A stretch of 51,865 nucleotides of DNA from Zoogloeaceae bacterium. Its GTDB lineage: Bacteria > Pseudomonadota > Gammaproteobacteria > Burkholderiales > Rhodocyclaceae. The notes beneath the pieces were generated by a model that saw only the letters and a program-made list of their open reading frames with translations, did no database searches and had not been told where the DNA came from. A program made the translations under genes and the position numbers. Numbering within the stretch: position 1 is the first letter of the stretch; every line of letters starts with the position of its first letter. This document shows positions 45,468 through 51,865 of this stretch, piece by piece. The DNA lies in the NCBI GenBank assembly GCA_031258715.1, contig JAIRMN010000043.1, forward strand, positions 1-51,865, written 5' to 3'.

Positions 45468-46208
45468 CTACATGTACATGCCGCCATTGACGTGCAGGGT
45501 CGTGCCGGTGATGTAGGCGGCGGCGGGGGAAGCGAGAAAGGCTACGGCGGCGGCGACATCTTCCGGCTGTCCCAGGCGTCCCAGCGGAATGTGCGTGAGC
45601 AGGGCAGCCCTTTGCGCTTCCGGCAGGCTTTGCGTCATGAGGGTGTCGATCATGCCGGGCGCGACGCAATTGACGGTAATGTCGCGGCTGGCCAGTTCCC
45701 GCGCCAGCGCCCGGCTCAGACCGCCTACGCCCGCCTTGGCGGCGCAGTAATTGACCTGTCCGGCATTGCCCGCGTGCGCGACCACCGAGGTGATGTTGAT
45801 GATCCGCCCCCGCCGCGCTTTCATCATGCCGCGCATGACGGCGCGACACATGCGAAACACCGCCTTGAGGTTGATGTCCATCAGCGTGTCCCATTCCTCG
45901 TCCTTCATCCGCATGGCGAGGTTGTCGCGGGTGATGCCCGCGTTATTCACCAGTATCGTCGGCGCGCCGAATTCCTTTTCGATGGCCGAAAGCGCCGCCT
46001 CGACCTGCGGCAGGTCGCGCACATCCAGCAACACGCCGCGCCCTTTTACGTCCGCTTCCCTGAGAAAGGCGTCCGTTTCCAAAAGCGCGGCCTCGTCGGT
46101 CGCCGTGGCGATGACCGTCGCGCCCTGGCGTCCCAGTTCCAGCGCCACTGCCTTGCCGATGCCGCGCGAAGCTCCCGTGACGAGCGCGATTTGTCCTTCC
46201 AGATTCAT
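45468..46208 (-). CDS. fabG: 3-oxoacyl-[acyl-carrier-protein] reductase
   Basis: FabG reduces 3-oxoacyl-ACP with NADPH. The ATG at 46208 gives MNLEGQIALVTGASRGIGKA (246 residues), the standard start; the open frame further upstream is a shadow of fabD. Short-chain dehydrogenase motifs are intact: TGASRGIG for cofactor binding, LVNNAGITRDNLAMRMKDEE, the catalytic serine in INITSVVAHAGN, and YCAAKAGV with Tyr and Lys. The C-terminus ITGTTLHVNGGMYM is typical. It starts 2 nt after the fabD stop and ends in TAG just before the large stem-loop ahead of acpP. Confidence 0.97.
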   Translation of the reverse strand: MNLEGQIALVTGASRGIGKAVALELGRQGATVIATATDEAALLETDAFLREADVKGRGVLLDVRDLPQVEAALSAIEKEFGAPTILVNNAGITRDNLAMRMKDEEWDTLMDINLKAVFRMCRAVMRGMMKARRGRIINITSVVAHAGNAGQVNYCAAKAGVGGLSRALARELASRDITVNCVAPGMIDTLMTQSLPEAQRAALLTHIPLGRLGQPEDVAAAVAFLASPAAAYITGTTLHVNGGMYM

Positions 46209-46210
46209 CT

Positions 46211-47137
46211 TTACTCCAGCGTGAGAGAGGTTTCGAGCGCGGCGGCGTCCGCCATGGCAATGCCGCTGACGCCTTCGGCGCAACGTTTGGCCAGTCCCGC
46301 CAGCACCTTGCCGGGGCCGCATTCGAATACGCGCGTAACGCCGGAATCCGCCATCTTCAGGATGGTCTCCACCCAGCGCACCGGATGGAAGGCCTGGCGC
46401 ACCAGCGCGTCGCGGATACGCGACGGATCGTTTTCCACCGCGACGTCGACATTGTTGATGACCGGAATCTGTGGCGTCCGGAATTCGGTTTTCGCCAGAT
46501 GTTCCGCCAGCCTTTCCGTCGCCGGACGCATCAGGGAAGAATGAAAGGGCGCGGAAACCGGCAGCGCCAGGGCGCGCTTCGCTCCTTTTGCCCTGCAGCG
46601 CGTCATGGCGCGCTCCACCGCCGCCTTGTGCCCGGCGATCACGGTCTGTCCGGCGGCGTTGAAATTGACGGCCTCCACCACCTCGTCCTGCGCGGCTTCC
46701 CGGCAGGCGGCGCGAATGTCTTCATCTTCCAGCCCCATGATCGCCGCCATCGCGCCCTGCCCCAGCGGAACGGCGTCCTGCATGGCCTGGGCGCGCAAAC
46801 GCACCAGGGGTACGGCGTCGGCAAAGGCGAGCGACCCGGCGGCCACCAGCGCGGCGTATTCGCCCAGGCTGTGCCCGGCGACGAAGGCCGGCGTCCCGCC
46901 GCCCTTTTCCCGCCACAGGCGCCATACGGCAATGCCCGCCGCCAGCATGACCGGCTGCGTGTTGACCGTCTGCGCCAGGCGCTCGGCGGGGCCTTCGGCC
47001 ACCATCTGCCAGAGGTCTTCGCCCAGCGCGGCGGAAGCTTCATGAAAAGTGGCGCGCACGCACGGCGCGTCGCCATAGGCGCTCATCATGCCAACGGCCT
47101 GCGAACCCTGGCCGGGGAAAACAAAAGCAAAGGACAT
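46211..47137 (-). CDS. fabD: Malonyl-CoA:ACP transacylase
   Basis: FabD moves malonyl groups from CoA to ACP. The ATG at 47137 has a GGAGG site 6 nt upstream and gives MSFAFVFPGQGSQAVGMMSA (308 residues); a TTG one codon earlier is less likely. The FPGQGSQ motif, the nucleophile region FVAGHSLGEYAALVAAGSLA (Ser and the nearby Arg further on in LVRLRAQAM), and the histidine in LPVSAPFHSSLM are present. It lies between fabH (43 nt upstream) and fabG (2 nt downstream) in the fab operon. Confidence 0.96.
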   Translation of the reverse strand: MSFAFVFPGQGSQAVGMMSAYGDAPCVRATFHEASAALGEDLWQMVAEGPAERLAQTVNTQPVMLAAGIAVWRLWREKGGGTPAFVAGHSLGEYAALVAAGSLAFADAVPLVRLRAQAMQDAVPLGQGAMAAIMGLEDEDIRAACREAAQDEVVEAVNFNAAGQTVIAGHKAAVERAMTRCRAKGAKRALALPVSAPFHSSLMRPATERLAEHLAKTEFRTPQIPVINNVDVAVENDPSRIRDALVRQAFHPVRWVETILKMADSGVTRVFECGPGKVLAGLAKRCAEGVSGIAMADAAALETSLTLE

Positions 47138-47179
47138 CAATGGCCTCCTCGAAACGCAAGAATTCTCATCCGCCGCCCC

Positions 47180-48139
47180 TCAGAACACGAGCAGGGCCGC
47201 GCCCCAGGTGAAGCCGCCGCCCACACCTTCGAGCAATACGCGCTGGCCGCGCCGGATGCGCCCGTCGCGCACGGCCTCGTTCAGGGCAAGCGGCACGGAA
47301 GCCGCTGAAGTGTTGCCGTGCCGTTCCACGGTCGTCACTACCTTTTCCGGCGCGAGATTCATTTTCCTGCGCGTGGATTCGATGATGCGGATATTCGCCT
47401 GGTGCGGCACCAGCCAATCCACCTCGCCGCAGTGAATCCCGGCGGCCTGGCAGCATTCTTCCGCCACGCTCGCCAGGACGCGCACGGCGGTCTTGAACAC
47501 TGCCTGGCCTTCCATGCGCAAAAACGGGTCGCCCCAGATCTTGCCGCCATGAACCTGCCCTGGCACCGAAAGAATGCCGACCTGGCTGCCGTCCGCATGC
47601 AGGGCCGACGAAAGGATGCCGGGGGCGTCCGAAGCCTCCAGCGCCACCGCCCCTGCGCCGTCGCCAAAGAGCACGCAGGTGCCGCGCTCCTGCCAGTCGA
47701 GGATGCGGGAAAACACTTCCGCGCCAACGACCAGCGCCTTTTGGTGCGAACCGGAACGGATGAACTTGTCGGCAATGACCAACGCGTGAATGAAACCGCT
47801 GCACACCGCCTGCACGTCGAAGGCGGTAGCGCCCTTGTTGCCCAGCGCGCCCTGCAACATGCAGGCCGTACTGGGGAAAATGTAATCGGGCGTGGATGTG
47901 GCGACGATGATCAGATCCAGTTCGTCCGCCGTCGTTCCCGCCATTTCCAGCGCCGCGCGCGCCGCGATTTCCGCCATCTGGCAAGAGGTCTCGCCTGCCT
48001 CCGCCAGGTGGCGGAAGCGAATGCCGGTGCGCTCGACAATCCAGGCGTCGCTGGTATCGACGCCGCGCGCCGCCAGATCGTCGTTGCTGACGGGCGATCC
48101 GGGCAGGTAGCCGCCCGTTCCGGTCACACGCGCGAACAT
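47180..48139 (-). CDS. fabH: 3-oxoacyl-[acyl-carrier-protein] synthase III
   Basis: FabH starts fatty-acid synthesis by condensing acetyl-CoA with malonyl-ACP. The 319-residue protein begins [20 protein letters not shown] and carries the Cys-His-Asn triad: [30 protein letters not shown] and [30 protein letters not shown] is also conserved. The end [16 protein letters not shown] is the family C-terminus. Its ATG shares one base with the plsX TGA stop, so the two are translationally coupled. Confidence 0.97.
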   Translation of the reverse strand: MFARVTGTGGYLPGSPVSNDDLAARGVDTSDAWIVERTGIRFRHLAEAGETSCQMAEIAARAALEMAGTTADELDLIIVATSTPDYIFPSTACMLQGALGNKGATAFDVQAVCSGFIHALVIADKFIRSGSHQKALVVGAEVFSRILDWQERGTCVLFGDGAGAVALEASDAPGILSSALHADGSQVGILSVPGQVHGGKIWGDPFLRMEGQAVFKTAVRVLASVAEECCQAAGIHCGEVDWLVPHQANIRIIESTRRKMNLAPEKVVTTVERHGNTSAASVPLALNEAVRDGRIRRGQRVLLEGVGGGFTWGAALLVF

Positions 48140-49191
48140 CAGGCACGCTCCCCGGCGGCGGCGGACGCGGCGTCCTGCCGTTTGTGCAAATCCGCCTGAC
48201 AGGCGCTGATCCGTTCCACCACATGGTTGTGTGCCGCTTCATAGGCACGGGCGATCGCCCGTTCAAAGGCAAAGGCATCCGCCGAGCCGTGGCTCTTGAC
48301 GCTCACGCCGCGCAGACCCAGGAGGCTCGCGCCGTTGTATGCCCGATGATCGAAGCGCGCCTTGAGATGTTTCAACACCGGCAAGGCTGCCAGCGCCGAC
48401 AGGCGGGTCAGGAGATTGCGCCTGAATTCCTGTTTCAACGATTGCGTCAGCATCTGGGCTACTCCTTCGGAAACTTTCAGGGCGACATTGCCGACAAAGC
48501 CGTCGCAGACCACCACGTCGGCCTCGCCCTTGTAGATGCCGTCGCCTTCGATATTGCCGATGAAATTCAGGCCGGAGTTTCTTAAGCGTTCCCCAGCCTG
48601 TTTGACCACCTCGTTCCCCTTGATCTCCTCGGAACCGATGTTCAGGAGCCCCACGGAAGGCGCGGCCTTGTGGTCGAGCGCGGAAGCGAGCATCGCGCCC
48701 ATGATGCCAAACTGCAACAGGTGCTCCGCCGAACAATCGACATTGGCGCCCAGATCCAGCACATAGACATGCCCCTTCATGGTCGGCATGACCGGACAGA
48801 TCGCCGGACGGTCGATTTCCGGCAGCATTTTCAGAACAAAGCGCGACATGGCCATCAACGCGCCCGTATTGCCCGCCGAAACCGAAGCCTGCGCCGCGCC
48901 TTCCTTAACCAAGTTCAGCGCCAGGCGCATGGAGGATTTCTTGCGGTTTTTCAGCGCCAGTGTCGGCGATTCATCCATCGCCACCACTTCGTCGGCGTAA
49001 AGGACGCTCGCGCGCTCCGCCACGTCCGGATGCTGCGCCAGCAATGGTGAAAGCGCGTCGGATCGGCCAACCAGCACGACGCGCGCGGCACCGTGCGCGC
49101 GCAGAAAGGCCAGCGCCGCCGGAACCGTCACCGCTGGGCCGAAGTCCCCGCCCATACAATCGATGGCAATGGTAATGACATCAGAAGACAT
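48139..49191 (-). CDS. plsX: Phosphate acyltransferase PlsX
   Basis: PlsX converts acyl-ACP to acyl-phosphate, the donor for PlsY in phospholipid synthesis. The ATG at 49191, with GGAG upstream, gives [20 protein letters not shown] (350 residues). Conserved stretches include [60 protein letters not shown], and [20 protein letters not shown]. It follows rpmF after about 160 nt in which I see no gene or strong structure, and overlaps fabH by one base. Confidence 0.97.
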   Translation of the reverse strand: MSSDVITIAIDCMGGDFGPAVTVPAALAFLRAHGAARVVLVGRSDALSPLLAQHPDVAERASVLYADEVVAMDESPTLALKNRKKSSMRLALNLVKEGAAQASVSAGNTGALMAMSRFVLKMLPEIDRPAICPVMPTMKGHVYVLDLGANVDCSAEHLLQFGIMGAMLASALDHKAAPSVGLLNIGSEEIKGNEVVKQAGERLRNSGLNFIGNIEGDGIYKGEADVVVCDGFVGNVALKVSEGVAQMLTQSLKQEFRRNLLTRLSALAALPVLKHLKARFDHRAYNGASLLGLRGVSVKSHGSADAFAFERAIARAYEAAHNHVVERISACQADLHKRQDAASAAAGERA

Positions 49192-49351
49192 GGTTACTCC
49201 ACTCGATTCCGGTTCGAGTTCCGGCAAGCGCGCGGCATCGCCCGCAACGCCAGCGGCCGCTCACGCCCGGACGAAATCACGTATAGAGGAAAGGCGGGCA
49301 TCCGGGGCGCGTAAGCCCGCCGGAAAGACCCGCCTTGCGCATACCGCAAAG

Positions 49352-49531
49352 TTACTCGTCCTTGCCTTTCAGTACCTGTTTTCCCCGGTAAAACCCCGTG
49401 GGAGAAATATGGTGCCGGCGATGCGTTTCGCCGGTAAGCGGCTCTATCGCCAGCGGCGGCGTATTCAAAAAATCATGGGCGCGATGCATCCCGCGCTTGG
49501 AGGGTGATTTCTTGTTTTGTTGTACAGCCAT
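49352..49531 (-). CDS. rpmF: 50S ribosomal protein L32
   Basis: This short gene encodes 59 residues starting [20 protein letters not shown] and ending KQVLKGKDE. The Lys/Arg/His-rich start and the [17 protein letters not shown] block are characteristic of proteobacterial L32. A good AGGAG ribosome site lies ahead of the ATG at 49531. L32 in this group lacks the zinc-binding cysteines, and none are present here. It stands in its usual place between yceD and plsX, which ties ribosome and membrane synthesis into one transcript. Confidence 0.97.
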   Translation of the reverse strand: MAVQQNKKSPSKRGMHRAHDFLNTPPLAIEPLTGETHRRHHISPTGFYRGKQVLKGKDE

Positions 49532-49548
49532 TTAAAACTCCTGACAAA

Positions 49549-50031
49549 TTAATGATGTGGATGATGCTTCAAGGCCGCCAGAGCGGCAAACGGATGCGTC
49601 TGTCCGCCATCCGCCGTCGCTTCGGGCAAGGCGCATTCCGCGTGACGCGGCACGATGGGCAAGGACAACAACAGCTCGTCCTCGACCAGCGCGTCCACCG
49701 CCAGCGCGCCGACTGACGGCAAAATATCCACGCTGTCGTCTTCCATTTCCTCCTGGGTGGGCGCGCTGTCTTCCGACGCCAGTTCCAAAAGGCGGTCAAT
49801 GACCACATCGTGCGCCACCGCGCTCAGGCAACGCTGGCAAACCAGCAACAACCGCCCCGTCACCCGCAAACGCAAACACGCCTGGCCCTGGTTGCCCATG
49901 AGGCCGGAGAGCCGATAATCCACCGCTCCTTCCGTTTGCGCCAGCGCGTCCGCCAGGCGAGACAGGCCTGCCAGGGCCAGACGCCCTTCGAGACAGGCCG
50001 AGTCACGGGCAAAACGGTAGGTATCCAGCAT
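49549..50031 (-). CDS. yceD: YceD/DUF177 family protein (23S rRNA accumulation protein)
   Basis: YceD-type proteins affect accumulation of large-subunit rRNA; the mechanism is not settled. I use the ATG at 50031 ([20 protein letters not shown], 160 residues), since the longer frame to 50130 runs through the promoter. The family motif region [20 protein letters not shown] has its CxxC, and [20 protein letters not shown] is the conserved C-terminal part. The His-rich end ([10 protein letters not shown]) is notable. It is the first gene of the fab operon, 17 nt ahead of rpmF. Confidence 0.88.
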   Translation of the reverse strand: MLDTYRFARDSACLEGRLALAGLSRLADALAQTEGAVDYRLSGLMGNQGQACLRLRVTGRLLLVCQRCLSAVAHDVVIDRLLELASEDSAPTQEEMEDDSVDILPSVGALAVDALVEDELLLSLPIVPRHAECALPEATADGGQTHPFAALAALKHHPHH

Positions 50032-50062
50032 AAAAGCGCGCACTGTTGCGACAAGGATAGCG

Positions 50063-50091
50063 ATGATATTATTTTTGGCCTTGTTCGTCAA
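50063..50091 (-). promoter_or_regulatory. Sigma-70 promoter of the yceD-rpmF-plsX-fab operon
   Basis: On the minus strand TTGACG (50091-50086) and TATCAT (50068-50063) are separated by exactly 17 nt. Each matches the sigma-70 consensus at five of six positions. The -10 ends 32 nt ahead of the yceD ATG, leaving a short leader. This is the best promoter match I noticed in the window. Confidence 0.75.
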
Positions 50092-50143
50092 AGCCGCGCT
50101 TGCGCCTGTTGCCAGACGCCACTTTTCCATTCATCCTCCCGCC

Positions 50144-50785
50144 ATGTCCATTTTTTCTCCGCCCACGCTGATCCTGGCTTCCGCCTCGCCCTTTCGCCGC
50201 GAGCTCCTTGCCCGCCTGGGGCTGCCTTTCCGGGTCGCCATCCCGGACTGCGACGAGACGCCACGCCCCGGAGAAGACCCGGAGACGCTCTCCCTGCGGC
50301 TTTCGGAAACCAAGGCGCGCGCCGTGCTCGCCGCCGCTCCATGGCAATTTGCCGATACGCTGATCATCGGCAGCGACCAGGTTGCCGTCTGCGCGGGAAA
50401 AATTTACGGTAAGCCCGGCAATCCTGCCGCCGCCGCCATCCAGTTGCGCGAACTCTCCGGCAGGCGCGTCCATTTTTTCACTGGCCTCTGCCTCCTGGAT
50501 CCGCGAACGCGGGACAAGGAAGGGAAAACGGAAGGAACAGCCCATCGGATGAGCGTTGCCACAACCGTCACCTTTCGCCATCTTTCGGAGGACGAGATAA
50601 AAAGTTATCTCGCGCGCGAACCCGACGCCTTGAATTGCGCCGGTTCCGCCAAATCCGAAGGGCTGGGCATCGCGCTGATCGCCAAAATGGAAGGGACAGA
50701 CCCCAACGCCCTCATCGGCCTGCCGCTCATCGCGCTTTGCGATCTGCTGCGCGCGGCGGGCGTCGCGGTATTGCGGGGCGCGTGA
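50144..50785 (+). CDS. maf: Maf-like nucleoside triphosphate pyrophosphatase (YceF-type)
   Basis: Maf proteins hydrolyse non-canonical or methylated nucleotides; the YceF subgroup prefers m7GTP. The ATG at 50144 gives [20 protein letters not shown] (213 residues). The [10 protein letters not shown] motif, [20 protein letters not shown], the catalytic Asp in IIGSDQVAV, and [19 protein letters not shown] are present, and [20 protein letters not shown] near the end fits the family. The position next to yceD/rpmF and the lack of TTxVF-type motifs favour the YceF subgroup. It overlaps the following methylase gene by one base (TGATG). Confidence 0.92.
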   Translation: MSIFSPPTLILASASPFRRELLARLGLPFRVAIPDCDETPRPGEDPETLSLRLSETKARAVLAAAPWQFADTLIIGSDQVAVCAGKIYGKPGNPAAAAIQLRELSGRRVHFFTGLCLLDPRTRDKEGKTEGTAHRMSVATTVTFRHLSEDEIKSYLAREPDALNCAGSAKSEGLGIALIAKMEGTDPNALIGLPLIALCDLLRAAGVAVLRGA

Positions 50786-51543
50786 TGCGCGATGCGGGCA
50801 TCCTCTACCTGATTCCCGTTCCGCTTTCCTCGACGCCGGACGCGGCGACGCTCCATGCCGCCTTGCCCGCCCCGGCGCTGGCAAAAACGCGAGAATTGCG
50901 GCATTTCGTGGTCGAACGGCCAAAGACCGCGCGCGCCGCGCTGAAACACCTGGATATGCCCGTCCCCTTGCAGGAACTGTCGCTTGCCGAACTCAACGAA
51001 CACACGCCGGAAAACGCGCTGGACGGCCTTCTCAATCCGCTTCTGGAAGGCCATGATCTAGGATTGATGTCGGAAGCCGGCTGTCCCGCCATCGCCGACC
51101 CCGGCGCGGCGCTGGTGGCGCTGGCGCAACGCGGGGGGATTCGCATTGTTCCACTCGTCGGCCCCTCTTCCCTGACGCTCGCCCTGATGGCTTCCGGCCT
51201 GGAGGGACAACGGTTCGCCTTTCATGGCTACCTGCCCGCCAAGGCGGAAGAACGTGGCCGCGCCATCCGCGAACTGGAAAAGGAATCCAGCGCCCGCCGG
51301 CAAACGCAGATATTCATCGAAACGCCCTACCGTAACCGGGCGCTCTTTGCCGACCTCTTACAGCACGCCCGCCCCGACACCCTGCTCTGTCTTGCCGTCG
51401 ATCTTACCTTGCCCGGCGAATCCATCCGCACCCACCGCGTCCGCGACTGGCAAAAACTGCCCGTCCCCAACTGCGACCGCCGTCCCGCCGTCTTCCTCAT
51501 CCTCGCGGACGGCAATTCCGTTCGCAAGACGGGGCGGAGGTGA
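50785..51543 (+). CDS. RsmI-like SAM-dependent methyltransferase (tetrapyrrole methylase fold)
   Basis: The ATG at 50785 shares its A with the maf stop and gives [20 protein letters not shown] (252 residues). MSEAGCPAIADPGAALVALA and RIVPLVGPSSLTLALMASGL, then FAFHGYLP and RRQTQIFIETPYRN, are the typical RsmI/TP-methylase blocks (SAM site and substrate groove). True RsmI makes the 2'-O-methyl of C1402 in 16S rRNA and usually opens with a GTLYVVATPIGN-like block. Here the opening differs, matching a paralogous group found beside maf. RNA methylation is therefore likely, but the target is not certain. Confidence 0.82.
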   Translation: MRDAGILYLIPVPLSSTPDAATLHAALPAPALAKTRELRHFVVERPKTARAALKHLDMPVPLQELSLAELNEHTPENALDGLLNPLLEGHDLGLMSEAGCPAIADPGAALVALAQRGGIRIVPLVGPSSLTLALMASGLEGQRFAFHGYLPAKAEERGRAIRELEKESSARRQTQIFIETPYRNRALFADLLQHARPDTLLCLAVDLTLPGESIRTHRVRDWQKLPVPNCDRRPAVFLILADGNSVRKTGRR

Positions 51544-51710
51544 TCCGCGCCGATAGCGACCGGGTCGATGGCACTTTGCTGGCCGAGAAGGAACTCGCCC
51601 TTTTATGCGCCCTCAGAAACCAGACCGTGCTGGCGCTCATGCCGGAACGAAAGACCGGCGAAGCCTCGTCTACCCTCACCGGAACGACAGGAAAGCGGCC
51701 TTTCCGATGA
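51540..51710 (+). CDS. Possible small ORF, 56 aa, coupled to the RsmI-like gene
   Basis: A GTG at 51540 overlaps the preceding TGA and follows a purine-rich GGGGCGGAG. It opens a 56-codon frame, VIRADSDRVDGTLLAEKELA and LLCALRNQTVLALMPERKTG, ending TGA at 51708-51710. The helix-like middle looks protein-like, but I recognise no family and the C-terminal part is low-complexity (Ser/Thr/Gly). It could be a gene remnant. Confidence 0.25.
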   Translation: MIRADSDRVDGTLLAEKELALLCALRNQTVLALMPERKTGEASSTLTGTTGKRPFR

Positions 51711-51865
51711 GCCGGATCGTCAGTGGGCGGGTGATCAGGAGACGGGAATTAGACGGTATCATCACAAGATATTTGCCCATAATGCGATGCATCGTATTTG
51801 CACGGCAGCCACGAAAGAAGCCGTATTCCTGGCATAGCGGGTGGCGATACCTCGCCAGCGTTTCA
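51711..51865. other. Window edge, no gene recognised
   Basis: These last 155 bases are less GC-rich than the preceding genes and no frame on either strand gives a recognisable product. A gene starting beyond the window cannot be excluded. Confidence 0.4.

Overview
The window looks like a chromosomal segment of a GC-rich betaproteobacterium, broadly Rhodocyclales/Nitrosomonadales-like. The call rests on gene order: flhB-flhA-flhF-flhG-fliA followed directly by a motC/motD-type stator pair, mtaD-ompA-ubiG, and yceD-rpmF-plsX-fabH-fabD-fabG-acpP-fabF divergent from a maf-type pyrophosphatase and an RsmI-like methylase. No rRNA, tRNA, CRISPR array, integrase or intact transposase is visible.

Layout. 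0-2.9 kb is a worn region: a truncated U32-peptidase (YegQ-like) fragment, two copies of a dispersed inverted repeat, a lone lipoprotein gene, a decayed IS5-family transposase abutting dcd, and a decayed ORF with two in-frame TAG codons. 2.9-7.1 kb holds an RND efflux pump and its adaptor. 7.5-15.5 kb is a compact flagellar operon (export gate, FlhF/FlhG placement system, sigma-28, stator). 15.5-20.6 kb, on the minus strand, is mtaD, ompA with a strong terminator, ubiG, and a large membrane glycosyltransferase-like gene split by one amber codon. 20.7-29.6 kb has a peptide-binding lipoprotein, a 1473-residue hybrid histidine kinase coupled to an HD-GYP response regulator, and an orphan hydrogenase accessory gene (hupH-like). 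29.6-36.1 kb has ylqF, an NPPY-type DNA methyltransferase, glnB, two small unknown genes and an MmeI-like restriction-modification gene, again split by one amber codon. 36.2-43.1 kb has terC, recQ, polA, a LOG-family gene and a DUF2782 gene. 43.1-43.3 kb is a MITE-like element whose terminal repeat supplies the stop codon of a ygfX-like gene. 43.3-50 kb is the fatty-acid/phospholipid operon, and 50.1-51.9 kb holds maf, an RsmI-like gene and the window edge.

How the genes work together. The flagellar block makes export gate, placement GTPase/ATPase, late sigma factor and motor in one transcriptional direction, with 1-8 nt overlaps between the first genes. The kinase and HD-GYP regulator (2 nt apart) should form a phosphorelay ending in cyclic-di-GMP hydrolysis. 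The fab operon runs from a near-consensus sigma-70 promoter in front of yceD; it carries RNA hairpins around acpP that may set the high expression acyl carrier protein needs.

Most noteworthy. (i) Three unrelated coding frames are interrupted only by TAG, four TAG codons in all, and each reads on into convincing protein. Several normal genes here also end in TAG, so recent CAG-to-TAG mutation is the simplest explanation, but amber suppression or readthrough deserves a test. (ii) A long hairpin between fabG and acpP pairs well only in the operon-sense transcript, because its mismatches become G-U pairs there. (iii) FlhB has NPAH in place of NPTH at its self-cleavage site, and FlhG lacks the signature lysine of its deviant Walker A motif.
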